The position numbers and the translations under genes are program-made. Source: Ramlibacter sp. (GTDB lineage: Bacteria > Pseudomonadota > Gammaproteobacteria > Burkholderiales > Burkholderiaceae_C). From it: 41,766 nucleotides of DNA. The stretch spans positions 1-41,766 of the forward strand of contig NZ_JAQGLS010000153.1 in NCBI RefSeq assembly GCF_028292805.1, given 5' to 3'. Below the pieces are notes generated by a model that saw only the letters and a program-made list of their open reading frames with translations, had not been told where the DNA came from and searched no databases. Shown here in pieces: positions 26,133 to 34,160 of the stretch (position 1 is the first letter of the stretch; every line of letters starts with the position of its first letter).

Positions 26133-26750
26133 ATGCATCCGTTCCAATCGCCCTTGATGAAGTCGCTGTCCGAACACCTGCTGCGGCATGCGCCGGTCAG
26201 CATCTGGCGCAAGGTGTTCCTCAACGGCGAGTCGGGGATCCGGTTCGAGCGGCGCGTGCAGACGCTGCTGCACGCGAGGGCACTCGGCCCAGGCTGGGAG
26301 CTGGCGGAAGTCGAGCTGCTGGCCGGCCGCTTCGAAGGCCGGGCCGAGGTGTTCGGCAAGGGCGAGGCGCTGCTGAGCTTTGACCATCCGCTCAACGCGT
26401 TGCGCGCCGCGCTGCTGATGCAACGGGTGGGCGCCGACACCGGGGCGCGGGGCGGCCTGGCGACCGGGCAGTGCAACATCGCCCACTTCCAGCTTGACGG
26501 AAAGGCCTGCCAGGTGGCGCTGCCGCCCGAGGCCTCGCGCGCCGAAGAGCGCGCGCTGCGGGCGCCTCCCGGTACCATCGTGATCGGGGCCGACACCTGC
26601 GAACTGGTGGCGCCGTTCCTGGCCGACGAAGTGCGGGACGGCCTGATCACCACCGAGTGCGAAGGCGAGCGCGTGACGCAGGTGTGCATCACCCTGGCAC
26701 CCCATGCCAGCGCCGACCTGAGCACCTTCGCCGGCATCGGCATGACCTGA
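26133..26750 (+). CDS. Hypothetical protein with degenerate nucleotidyl-cyclase-like fold
   Basis: 205 residues from MHPFQSPLMKSLSEHL. The region from about 70 onward has the rhythm of class III adenylate/guanylate cyclase domains: GRAEVFGKGEALLSFDHPLN, ALRAALLMQRVG, GLATGQCNIAHF (compare the cyclase G-I-x-T-G-x-V), and RAEERALRAPPGTIVIGADT (compare A-x-x-A-x-P-G-x-I-x-V-S). The metal-binding aspartates of active cyclases are not evident, so it may be a non-catalytic nucleotide sensor. This reading is inference from motif order. Confidence 0.6.
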   Translation: MHPFQSPLMKSLSEHLLRHAPVSIWRKVFLNGESGIRFERRVQTLLHARALGPGWELAEVELLAGRFEGRAEVFGKGEALLSFDHPLNALRAALLMQRVGADTGARGGLATGQCNIAHFQLDGKACQVALPPEASRAEERALRAPPGTIVIGADTCELVAPFLADEVRDGLITTECEGERVTQVCITLAPHASADLSTFAGIGMT

Positions 26751-26756
26751 CCCGCG

Positions 26757-27139
26757 CCCCGGCGCAGGCGCTGTGCGCCCGGCTGAATGCCGCTGCGCCT
26801 GGGGCCACCGGCTTGCGGCGCGAACTGCGGGCCCAGCCGTTCGGCTGCGGCGGCGCCACGGGGTTGGCGACGCCGCCGTTCTTTTGCGACACGGCAGCAA
26901 CATTCACCTGGGCCAGCAGGCGTTCATCAACTTCAGCTGCGTGGTGCTCGAGGTCTGCCCGGTGACCATCGGTGCCTTCGGCCTGTTCGGGCCGGCCGTG
27001 CAGATCTACACGCCGGCGACGGCGCGGTGATCGGGCCGGCAGCGTGGTCACCCGCGAGGTGCCGGCCGGCGTGTTCGCGGCCGGCGCTCCGTGCCGGGTG
27101 CTGCGCCCGGTTGACGGCGCCACGATGGCGGCAAGGTGA
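26757..27139 (+). pseudogene. Sugar O-acetyltransferase (maa-like), decayed
   Basis: Pieces of a maltose/galactoside O-acetyltransferase are readable in different frames: ALCARLNAAAPG near the start, PPFFCD, then NIHLGQQAFINFSCVVL, CPVTIGAFGLFGPAVQIYT and, after a deletion of the middle of the left-handed beta-helix, VIG-AGSVVTREVPAGVFAAGAPCRVLRPVD. At least two frameshifts and an internal deletion of some 60 codons are present. The family acetylates the 6-OH of sugars. Confidence 0.85.
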
Positions 27140-27600
27140 CCGCGCCAAAGCACATCGTCGACAAGGCGACCAAGCCGGCGACGCTCTACGAGCGCATCCA
27201 CCAAGTGCGGATGGCTTCGAGCTGCTCAAGCGCGATGCCGAGATCGCCATGCACGAGGGCGAGCTGGCGGGGGCAACCCGCAGGCGCTGCGGGCCGCGCA
27301 CGACGCCCAGTGCGCCACGCCCGACGAGGAGTTCCCCTTCCTCGGCACCTGCAACGTCGGCGGGGAGTTCATCGCTTCCGACAAGGTCGAGCGCATCAAG
27401 AAGATCGCCGAGCGGACCTGGACCCGCACCCTCTGCAACCGGATCGGCATCAGCTACGCCGAGAAAAGGCGCCCGCAAGACGCGCCGGCAACAGATTGCC
27501 GAGCGGCCGCTGCCGGTGGAGGAAAGCTGCTGGAAGACCGCTACGACCACATCAGCCCGCGCCAGGGCCTGCGGTTGTCGGCGCCCGGCAGTCTGCTGGC
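27140..27600 (+). pseudogene. Unrecognised decayed gene
   Basis: Coding-like pieces alternate between frames: KATKPATLYERIHQV (frame of 27136), DGFELLKRDAEIAMHEGELA (next frame) and GNPQALRAAHDAQCATPDEE, FPFLGTCNVGGEFIASDKVE, RIKKIAERTWTRTL, NRIGISYAEK, then after another shift LLEDRYDHISPRQGLRLSAPG. The pieces are consecutive and use codons like neighbouring genes, so this is one broken gene of about 150 residues. I do not recognise its family. Confidence 0.55.
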
Positions 27601-27682
27601 GGCGATCCACGCAGCGGGTCCAGGCCGCTTGCGTGGTTGCCGCGCAGGCGGGAATCCAGGGCGCCCTGGTCCCCCCGCGCGT

Positions 27683-27805
27683 ATGCTCGACGTCATGCGC
27701 TGCAAGTTCCTCGCCGCCATCCCCAAGCTCGCGTTCCTGGACGTCGAGCGCAGCCGGCCGGTGTTCGAGGCGCCCGGCCTGAGCCGCCGCGCTGCCTGTG
27801 CGGAC
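27683..27805 (+). pseudogene. N-terminal fragment of a VOC / bleomycin-resistance-like protein
   Basis: The peptide MLDVMRCKFLAAIPKLAFLD followed by VERSRPVFEAPGL matches the first beta-strand and helix of glyoxalase-fold (VOC) proteins (typically IPxLxxxDVxRSxxFYExLGF). It stops resembling the family after about 35 residues and runs in frame into the next, unrelated secreted protein. A dispersed-repeat fragment (GCAGGCGGGAATCCAGG at about 27646) lies just upstream, consistent with a deletion junction. Confidence 0.6.
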
Positions 27806-28153
27806 ATGCGGCCCGCGCTGCGCCGAACCCTCGCTTGTGTCCTGGCGCTTGCCGGGGTCGGCACCGGGCTCGGCGCCGCGGCGCCACCAGCCGCCGCTGC
27901 TCCCGCCTTCGACGTGGCCTACCGGGCCTGGGAGGTCGTGACCGGGATCGCGTGGCACGCCCGCGAGCCGGCGCTTGCGGGCGACTGCGGCAAGACGTTC
28001 CAGGCGGTCGCCGTGCCGGCCCTGCGGCGCCAGTCGAAGGCACAGCAGGATGCGGCCGCGGTGGCTTGCCACCAGCGGGCCCGGGCGCTCTGCGCGAGCC
28101 GCAGCCCGGCGCCAACGCCAGACATCGCCAGGAAATGCGAGGAATTCAGGTAG
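27806..28153 (+). CDS. Hypothetical secreted protein
   Basis: 115 residues from MRPALRRTLACVLALAG. The N-terminus is a signal peptide with cleavage near PAAAAP. The mature part of about 80 residues has four Cys (near CGKTF, CHQRARALC, KCEEF) and is otherwise featureless. The frame is open upstream to 27575 through the VOC fragment, so the methionine at 27806 was chosen because the signal peptide begins there. Function unknown. Confidence 0.55.
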   Translation: MRPALRRTLACVLALAGVGTGLGAAAPPAAAAPAFDVAYRAWEVVTGIAWHAREPALAGDCGKTFQAVAVPALRRQSKAQQDAAAVACHQRARALCASRSPAPTPDIARKCEEFR

Positions 28154-28244
28154 CGCAAGGGCGATCGCCTGGATCGGCGCGTGCGCGGGGATGACGGCGC
28201 GAGCCGGTTGTCTCCGATCGGTGCCCGCCTGCCAGAATGCACCG

Positions 28245-28904
28245 ATGCAACTCAACGCCACATTGCGAGACCAGGTGCGCCAGCGGCTCGCCGCTTTTTC
28301 CGTGCGCCGCATCGCCGTGGGCACGCAGCGCGCGGCGGCCGTGGCGCTGGCGCTGGTCGAGGAAGGCGGCGGCGCCGGGGTGGCGGGCGTTCCCGCGCCG
28401 GCATCCTGGAGCATCGCCGCCGCCGTGTTGCTGACGCGACGGGCCGCCGCCTTGTCCAGCCACGGCGGCCAGTGGGCGCTGCCGGGTGGCCGCATCGATC
28501 CGGGCGAGACGCCGCAAGAGGCCGCGCTGCGCGAGATGCACGAAGAGGTCGGGCTGGCGTTGAGCCCGGCCGACGTGCTCGGCACGCTGGACGACTACGC
28601 CAGCCGCTCCGGCTACGTCATCACGCCGGTGATCGTCTGGGCCGGCAAGGCGGACGCGCTACAACCGAACCCGGATGAAGTCGCCAGCGTGCACCGCATC
28701 CCCGTGCCGGAGTTCCTGCGACCCGACGCGCCGCTGCTGGAGCCGTCCGAAGACGCGGGGCGCGAGATCCTGCGCATGCCGGTGGGCAACCACTGGATCG
28801 CCGCGCCGACGGCGGCCATCCTGTACCAGTTCAGCGAGGTCTGCATCCGGGGCCGGCCGACCCGCGTGGCGCATTACGACCAGCCCATGTTCGCGCGGCG
28901 CTAG
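28245..28904 (+). CDS. Nudix hydrolase
   Basis: 219 residues. The Nudix box is canonical: GGRIDPGETPQEAAL then REMHEEVGL, i.e. G-x5-E-x7-RE-U-xEE-x-GU, at about residues 82-105. An unusually long glycine-rich stretch (EEGGGAGVAGVPAPASW) separates the first beta-strand from the catalytic part. It resembles the CoA-pyrophosphatase/YeaB-like group in overall organisation, yet lacks the LLTxR...HxGQVAFPGG signature exactly (here LLTRRAAALSSHGGQWALPG), so the substrate is unclear. Confidence 0.9.
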   Translation: MQLNATLRDQVRQRLAAFSVRRIAVGTQRAAAVALALVEEGGGAGVAGVPAPASWSIAAAVLLTRRAAALSSHGGQWALPGGRIDPGETPQEAALREMHEEVGLALSPADVLGTLDDYASRSGYVITPVIVWAGKADALQPNPDEVASVHRIPVPEFLRPDAPLLEPSEDAGREILRMPVGNHWIAAPTAAILYQFSEVCIRGRPTRVAHYDQPMFARR

Positions 28905-28949
28905 GCGTCGGGCATGATGGCGCTGCCGCAACCCAGAGGAGCCAGCCGC

Positions 28950-29690
28950 ATGACCTGCCCCGCCGACATCGTCCAGGCCTTCGCCCCCACCGGCACGCTG
29001 CGCGCATCGATCAACACCGGCAACCCGATCCTGGCCGCCCCGGACGCCGGGCCCGGACTGGCCAAGGGCGTGTCGGTCGATCTCGCCCGCGGTTTTGCGC
29101 AAAGGCTGGGCGTGGCGCTGGAGCTGGTGGTGTTCGACTCGGCAGGCAAGTCCGTCGACGCCGTCACCCGGGAACAGGCCGACATCGGCTTCTTCGCGAT
29201 CGATCCCAAGCGCGGCGAGGGCATTCATTTCACGGATGCGTACGTCCTCATCGAGGGCTGCTACGCCGTGAAGCAAGACTCGCCGCTGGCCGCCACGGAT
29301 GAAGTCGACCGGGCGGGCACGACGGTGGTGGTCGGCCACGGCAGTGCCTACGACCTGTTCCTCACGCGTGAACTCAAGGCGGCGACCATCGAGCGCGCGC
29401 CGAGTTCGCCGGCGGTTGTCGACCACTTCCTGCGGCACGGCGCCGATGTGGCCGCCGGCGTCAGGCAGCAGCTGCAAGCCGATGCGCAGCGGCTGGGCGG
29501 CCTGCGTCTCCTGCCCGGCCGCTTCATGCAGATCCGCCAGGCGATGGGCTGCCCGCGCAGCCGCGGCGAGGCGGCGGCCACCGCGCTGGCCGCGTATGTC
29601 GAAGAGATGAAGCGCAGCGGCTTCGTCGCCCAAGCGCTGCGGCGGCATGGCGTCGACGGCGCCGCGGTGGCGCCGCCGGCGGGTCCCTAG
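28950..29690 (+). CDS. Periplasmic-binding-protein fold (SBP_bac_3-like), no signal peptide
   Basis: 246 residues from MTCPADIVQAFAP, with AGAGGAGCC 7-8 bases upstream. The order GTLRASINTGNPILA, GVSVDLARGFAQRLGVALEL, DIGFFAIDPKRGEGIHFTDA, and VGHGSAYDLFLTRELKA is that of family 3 amino-acid-type solute-binding proteins. There is no signal peptide or lipobox at this start, nor in the short in-frame extension (MMALPQPRGASR), so the domain may be cytoplasmic, for instance a stand-alone ligand-binding or enzyme-like relative (cyclohexadienyl dehydratase-like). No ABC transporter genes are adjacent. Confidence 0.8.
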   Translation: MTCPADIVQAFAPTGTLRASINTGNPILAAPDAGPGLAKGVSVDLARGFAQRLGVALELVVFDSAGKSVDAVTREQADIGFFAIDPKRGEGIHFTDAYVLIEGCYAVKQDSPLAATDEVDRAGTTVVVGHGSAYDLFLTRELKAATIERAPSSPAVVDHFLRHGADVAAGVRQQLQADAQRLGGLRLLPGRFMQIRQAMGCPRSRGEAAATALAAYVEEMKRSGFVAQALRRHGVDGAAVAPPAGP

Positions 29691-29793
29691 GACAATTCCC
29701 AGGCGCCTCGGGCTCCGGCACCCCCGGATCGGAAGCTGCCCGCGCGCGATCTCGTCCCGCGCCGATGGCTGCGGCGGGCCGCGCCTGGGATAG

Positions 29794-29809
29794 TCACGCC
29801 CAGGCGTGA
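29794..29809. other. Perfect inverted repeat
   Basis: TCACGCC-CA-GGCGTGA, 7-bp arms and a 2-base centre, located where the acyl-CoA dehydrogenase remnant begins. Could be a weak hairpin or operator; no T tract follows. Confidence 0.4.
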
Positions 29810-30127
29810 GCTGCATGCTGGCCGACTGATCCAACTGCAGCAATGCGAGCTCATGATTGACTGGTGCGCCGGCGTGCTGGACGGCGGATCGCGGCCAGCA
29901 CCGAAAGCTCGATGGCCAAGGTGGCGGTCTCGCAAGCGCTGTTCCGCATCGCCGACTGCTGCGTGCAGGTGATGGGTGGCCTGGGGGTGGCGCGCGATTC
30001 GACCGTGGAGCAGATGTTCCGTGAGACCGCGCCTTTCGCATCTACGACGGCCCGACCGAAGTGCACCAGTGGTCGCTGGCCCGCAAGATCAGGCCCGACG
30101 CGCTGGCGGCAGGCGCTGAGGTTCTAG
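29802..30127 (+). pseudogene. Acyl-CoA dehydrogenase C-terminal remnant
   Basis: Frames with AGRLIQLQQCELMIDWCAGV, then SMAKVAVSQALFRIADCCVQ and VMGGLGVARDSTVEQMFRE, then after a frameshift RAFRIYDGPTEVHQWSLARK reproduce the last about 100 residues of an acyl-CoA dehydrogenase, including the conserved IYDGPTEVHQ stretch. Everything before the C-terminal helical domain is missing and two frameshifts are visible. It is unlike the C-termini of the two intact dehydrogenases at 19-21 kb, so it comes from a third gene. Confidence 0.85.
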
Positions 30128-30315
30128 CCGCTGACGATGTTGACCAGCGGCCAGATCACCATGCCAACGAAGGCGGCGGAGCCGGCCAGCAGCACCATGA
30201 CCGCGACGCAGCGCTGAAGGGCCGAGCCGCCGCTCGCGTGCGGCGGGTGGGCGCTGAAGCCGGCGCGTCCGCGGCTGTTCTCGAAATCGCTGGTCTGGTG
30301 CAAGGACGGTGTCAC
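30124..30315 (-). CDS. Small membrane protein (hypothetical)
   Basis: 63 residues from a GTG at 30315, ending NIVSG. A single hydrophobic helix, CVAVMVLLAGSAAFVGMVIW, lies near the C-terminus after a polar segment (HQTSDFENSRGRAGFSAHP). An ATG at 30386, three bases after the stop of the upstream gene, would extend it by 23 residues but runs through a strong hairpin (CCGGAGC-GGC-GCTCCGG). Function unknown; probably the last gene of the zinc-ribbon operon. Confidence 0.45.
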   Translation of the reverse strand: MTPSLHQTSDFENSRGRAGFSAHPPHASGGSALQRCVAVMVLLAGSAAFVGMVIWPLVNIVSG

Positions 30316-30389
30316 GACAGGTCTGAATGTGGGCCGGAGCGGCGCTCCGGAAACGCCGCGAAGGATACACGAAGCGGTCGGCGTCATTT

Positions 30390-30953
30390 TCACTGCGGCG
30401 CGAAGTCCCCCACCCGCTCGAGCCGGCCGCTCGCGTCGTTCAGCCGGTACCGGCCCGGCCGCGCCGCCAGCTTGCCGCGGCAGCCGGGGCAGGGGTCGTC
30501 GATGCGGATGCCGCCGGCGACGTTGACGCACGAGACTTCGTCGGCCAGCGTGGCCAGGGCCACGGAGCCGCACTTGTCGCAGGTGACGGCCAGCGTGGCG
30601 CCGCCCGCGGGCCGGTTCGCGTCGCCGGCCGTGGGCAGGCCTTGCAGGACGGTGTCGTAGTCGCCGCCGCCGTCGCCGCGCGGCGTGCCGACCGGGCGCA
30701 TGCTGCTCGCCATCCGGCCGACGAAGGCCTCGGCCTTGTCCAGGCCGAAGCGCCGCGACGGGGTGCCGAGCCAGTAGCTGCTGCCCGATTCGGTCAACGC
30801 CATGGGAATCCGGGACTCGCCCACGCGCCGCACCTGGACCACGCACGAGGTGATGATCGTCTCCCCGTCGGTGTGGCCGGGACGGTTGTAGACGTTGCCC
30901 AGGATGCGCTCCTCGCCGGTGACGCACCAATCGCGAATCTCCTGCTCTTCCAT
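30390..30953 (-). CDS. Zinc-ribbon protein, paralogue B (unrecognised family)
   Basis: 187 residues from MEEQEIRDWCVTGEERILG, with AGGAGGGG 6 bases upstream of the ATG. The N-terminal 85 residues form a beta-rich domain (TSCVVQVRRVGESRIPMALT, GSSYWLGTPSRRFGLDKAEA). A low-complexity linker is followed by a C-terminal Cys4 motif: CDKCG ... PCPGC with 30 residues between pairs, then ARPGRYRLNDASGRLERVGDF. This is a zinc-ribbon-like finger by spacing. It is a tandem paralogue of the gene at 31370-31972. An alternative ATG at 31160 overlaps the stop of the small gene upstream (ATGA) and would add 69 low-complexity residues. Function unknown. Confidence 0.7.
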   Translation of the reverse strand: MEEQEIRDWCVTGEERILGNVYNRPGHTDGETIITSCVVQVRRVGESRIPMALTESGSSYWLGTPSRRFGLDKAEAFVGRMASSMRPVGTPRGDGGGDYDTVLQGLPTAGDANRPAGGATLAVTCDKCGSVALATLADEVSCVNVAGGIRIDDPCPGCRGKLAARPGRYRLNDASGRLERVGDFAPQ

Positions 30954-31156
30954 GGGCCCCTCCTGGGGCTGGACATTAGCAGCATTCGAGCGGGTCGTCA
31001 GCCGGCCTGGAAGCCGGCGTGCCGGATCTGGTTCTGGCGCCGCCGCCAGAGCAGCCGGCGCTAGCGCACCGGAAAGCCCCGGGCCGACCGGCCGCGCCAG
31101 GCGCGGACGCCGCAAACCGCGCGCCTGGATGGCGGCCGCGATGGGGGGACGCTCGG

Positions 31157-31366
31157 TCATGGCGCCCCCGCTGCTTCGTCGTACGCCGCCACGGTCCACT
31201 GGAACAAGCCGGGCATTCCCGCCAGGCGCTCGTCATGGTGTCCCAGGCAGAAATGCACGGTCCAGGGCGGCCCGCCCCCCCTGACCTCGACCAGCGCGGG
31301 CACCCCGCCGATCCACTCGTGGTACCAGTAAAAGCCTTGCTGCGTGAGCTCCGCGGACAGCAGCAT
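31157..31366 (-). CDS. Small hypothetical protein between the zinc-ribbon paralogues
   Basis: 69 residues, MLLSAELTQQGFYWYHEWIG to AAYDEAAGAP. Aromatic-rich (FYWYHEW, PPWTVHFCLGHHD). The ATG lies 3 bases after the stop of the upstream paralogue, and its stop overlaps an ATG of the frame leading into the second paralogue, so it fits an operon. No family recognised. Confidence 0.6.
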   Translation of the reverse strand: MLLSAELTQQGFYWYHEWIGGVPALVEVRGGGPPWTVHFCLGHHDERLAGMPGLFQWTVAAYDEAAGAP

Positions 31367-31369
31367 CGC

Positions 31370-31972
31370 TTACGCCCCGGCACCCCTGCCGCTGGCGCCG
31401 GGCGCGGAGTGGGGCTCGAAGTCGCCGACCCGCTCCAGGACCTCCGTCGCGGCGTTCAGCAGGTACTTGCCGGGTTGCGCCGCCAGCCTGCCGCCGCATT
31501 CGAGGCAGGGATCGTCGATGCGGATGCCGCCGGCGGCGTTGACGCTGCGCACTTCCTGCGCCAGGGTGGCGACGGCAATCGCGCCGCAGCTGTCGCAGGT
31601 CACCGCGAGGGTGGGCGCGGGCACCGACCGAACCACGGCTGATGGCACCCTGGCCGCCGGAGCGCGGTGCACGCTGCTCGCCTTGGCGGCGTCAAGGCGC
31701 GCAGCGTCGGCCGGGCGCGCGCTGCTCGACAACCGGGCCACGAAGGCCTGGGCCCGGTGCATGCCGAAGCGCGCTGCCGGTTGGCCCAGCAAGTAGGCAT
31801 TGCCCGACCCGGTGAGTGCCAGCGGGCTGCCCGCCTCACCCACGAACCGCACCCGCACGACCGGCCCGGTGATGACGGTCTGCCCTTGCGGATGCTCGGG
31901 GCGGCTGTGCAACGTGCCGACAATGCGGTCGTCGCCGGCGACACTCCAGTTGCGAATCTCCTGCTCGTCCAT
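31370..31972 (-). CDS. Zinc-ribbon protein, paralogue A (unrecognised family)
   Basis: 200 residues from MDEQEIRNWSVAGDDRIVG, with AGGAGGAG 4 bases upstream. Nearly colinear with the gene at 30390-30953: GPVVRVRFVGEAGSPLALTG, GNAYLLGQPAARFGMHRAQA, a variable linker, then CDSCG ... PCLECGGRL with the same spacing and AAQPGKYLLNAATEVLERVG. The strongest conservation is in the Cys4 region, including VNxAGGIRIDDPC. It is the first gene of the probable three- or four-gene operon. Function unknown; a metal- or nucleic-acid-binding role is inference. Confidence 0.7.
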   Translation of the reverse strand: MDEQEIRNWSVAGDDRIVGTLHSRPEHPQGQTVITGPVVRVRFVGEAGSPLALTGSGNAYLLGQPAARFGMHRAQAFVARLSSSARPADAARLDAAKASSVHRAPAARVPSAVVRSVPAPTLAVTCDSCGAIAVATLAQEVRSVNAAGGIRIDDPCLECGGRLAAQPGKYLLNAATEVLERVGDFEPHSAPGASGRGAGA

Positions 31973-32068
31973 GCGCTCCTCCTGGAGCGACATTAGTCGG
32001 TTTGCCTAGGCAATCGGCCTGGCTGTCAGCCAAGCCAAAGAAGCACCTCGGTGGTAGGTTGAAAGTAT

Positions 32069-34066
32069 TCAAGTCGACTGCGCGGTGGCGGTGTCGTCCT
32101 CCTGGCGCAGCGGCTGTGGCTCGCGGTCGATGTGGGCCACCAGCCAGTCGACGATCCGCGTGGCTGCATCTTCCCGGACCGACGGGGCGCCTTCACCCAG
32201 GAAGTGATGGTCCTGCTCCGGGTAGAGCACGAGCTCGGTCGGCGTGTCGCCCGCGCGCATCAGGCTGACGAACAGTTCTTCGGACTGGCATTTGGGACAA
32301 CGCTCGTCGTCCGCGCCTTGCATGAAGAGCGTCGGCGTGGTGGCCTTTTCCACGCAGTGCAGCGGCGACAGCTGGCGCGCCAGCTCGCGCTGGAAGCGAT
32401 CCCTGGTGCCCATGTAGTACGGATCGGCGTAATAGCCGCCGTCCGACGTGCCGTAGTGGGTCTCGATGTTGCCCACCGGCGCCATCACCACGGCGGCCCG
32501 GAACTGCGCACAGTGGCCGATGCTCCAGGCGCTGAGGTAGCCGCCGTAAGACTTGCCGGCCACCGCGATGCGTTCGTCGCAGATGCCCTCCTTTTTCAAC
32601 TGCCGGATGGCCGACAGGTGCTGCGGCAGGTCGTACTCGCCCCAGTGCCCGGACAGGCGATCGCAGAACTCGCGCCCGTAGCTGGCGGAGCCGACCGCGT
32701 TGAGCGCCAGCACGGCCCATCCCTTGGAGCACAGCACCTGCCAGAACACGTTGGTGTCGAAGTCCAGCAGCGCATACGCGGCAGGGCCGCCATGCACGTC
32801 GTTGAGCAACGGCATCGGGCCGACGGCGCCCTCGGCGCGCAGCAGCCAGCCTTCGATCGTTTCCGTGCCCCCCTTGCCATCCGGCACCTCGAACTGCCAG
32901 CTCTCGGCCAGGATGGAGGTGCGGTCCTTCCACCAGGGATTGAAGTCGCTGACCTGACGCTCCACGCCGCCGTCGCAGTCGCACAGGTGGACTTCGCTGG
33001 GCAACGAAGGATGGTCGACCGCATAGGCCAGCAGGCCGCCGCCGGCCGAGAAGGCGGAGAACTGGCGGTCGCCGGCGCACAGGACCTTGGCATCGCCGCC
33101 GTCCACCGGCACCCGCGCGACCTGGTGCCGGCCGCGCGACTGCAGGGTGCACAGCAGGTGCCGGCCGTCTTCCCCCCAGCGCACCGACAGCGGGTCGGAC
33201 ACCTGCAGGTTCTCGTCGCCCAGGCGCCGGCTGCGGCCACCGGCCACGTCCAGGACATGCAGGCCGGTCTGCGCATCGCCCTCTTCGCCGGTGGCGCAGA
33301 AGGCCACGCGGCCGCCGTCGGGCGACCAGGCCGGGCTCATCACGGTGGCGAAATCGCGCGTGCACTGGCGCGCCCCGCTGCCGTCCACACCGGCCAGCCA
33401 CAGGTCGCAGCGGTGGCCGAAACGGCCGCTGCGCGTGCGGGTGTAGGCCAGCTCGCGGCCATCAGGGGAGATGTCGAACGCCAGGACATCGAACGCTCCG
33501 TCGGTCAGCTGGCGCTGCTCGCCGGACCCAAGCTCCAGCAGGAACAAGTGGATTTCTCGCTTCAGCGTGTAGCCCACTCCGTCGCTCTTGTACGGCAGCT
33601 TCCAGGCCACCTGGGGCTGCACGCCAGCCGTTTTCGGCTTGCGGCCGGCCGGCCGCGCCCCCCGCCAGTCCGGGTCGACGCTGACCGCGCAGGCGACCAC
33701 CAGCGAGCGGCCATCGGGCATCCAGCGCAGGTCGGACACCGCGCCCTCGAAACCGCCGACCTGGCGCGCTTCGCCGCCGGCCAGGGGCAGCACGTAAACC
33801 TGGTTGGTGCCGCCGCGGTTCGAGATGAATGCCAGTTGCGTGCTGTCCGGGGACCAACGCGGGGCATTCTCGGTGCCGGTGCCGAAGGTCAGTTGTCGCG
33901 CCGGATCGCCGCTGGGCGAAACCGCCCAGATGTTGGAGATGGCGTCATCTTCCTGGCGCCGGATCGACCGCACGGCAGCCGCGATCCACGAGCCGTCGGG
34001 AGCGCAAGCCACCTCGGTGACCTTGCGATGAAGATAGAGGTCTTGCGGGGTGAAGGGGTTGGTCAT
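32069..34066 (-). CDS. S9-family (prolyl oligopeptidase-like) peptidase
   Basis: 665 residues from MTNPFTPQDLYLHRKVTEVA. An N-terminal beta-propeller (residues about 1-390) carries TolB-like repeats such as APRWSPDSTQLAFISNR and SPAWSPDGGRVAFCATG. The alpha/beta hydrolase domain follows with the nucleophile S506 in GKSYGGYLSA, the acid in GADDERCP (D586 or D587) and the base H620/H621 in EQDHHFLG. This resembles acylaminoacyl-peptidase/dipeptidyl-peptidase types that clip short peptides. No signal peptide, so cytoplasmic. The frame is open upstream to 34141, but the propeller begins at this methionine. Confidence 0.93.
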   Translation of the reverse strand: MTNPFTPQDLYLHRKVTEVACAPDGSWIAAAVRSIRRQEDDAISNIWAVSPSGDPARQLTFGTGTENAPRWSPDSTQLAFISNRGGTNQVYVLPLAGGEARQVGGFEGAVSDLRWMPDGRSLVVACAVSVDPDWRGARPAGRKPKTAGVQPQVAWKLPYKSDGVGYTLKREIHLFLLELGSGEQRQLTDGAFDVLAFDISPDGRELAYTRTRSGRFGHRCDLWLAGVDGSGARQCTRDFATVMSPAWSPDGGRVAFCATGEEGDAQTGLHVLDVAGGRSRRLGDENLQVSDPLSVRWGEDGRHLLCTLQSRGRHQVARVPVDGGDAKVLCAGDRQFSAFSAGGGLLAYAVDHPSLPSEVHLCDCDGGVERQVSDFNPWWKDRTSILAESWQFEVPDGKGGTETIEGWLLRAEGAVGPMPLLNDVHGGPAAYALLDFDTNVFWQVLCSKGWAVLALNAVGSASYGREFCDRLSGHWGEYDLPQHLSAIRQLKKEGICDERIAVAGKSYGGYLSAWSIGHCAQFRAAVVMAPVGNIETHYGTSDGGYYADPYYMGTRDRFQRELARQLSPLHCVEKATTPTLFMQGADDERCPKCQSEELFVSLMRAGDTPTELVLYPEQDHHFLGEGAPSVREDAATRIVDWLVAHIDREPQPLRQEDDTATAQST

Positions 34067-34160
34067 GCACCAATGGTGCCCGCGGCTTTGCTCACGTCGT
34101 GTAGGAGGAGTCTGCGGGCGTGGTCGGACGGCCACGGACACCGGGCCAGGGGCCGCGGGA

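Noticed and set aside
30954-31160. A 69-residue N-terminal extension of paralogue B
   Set aside because: Low-complexity Ala/Pro/Arg sequence, absent from paralogue A, while a strong AGGAGG site precedes the ATG at 30953. It is kept only as an alternative.
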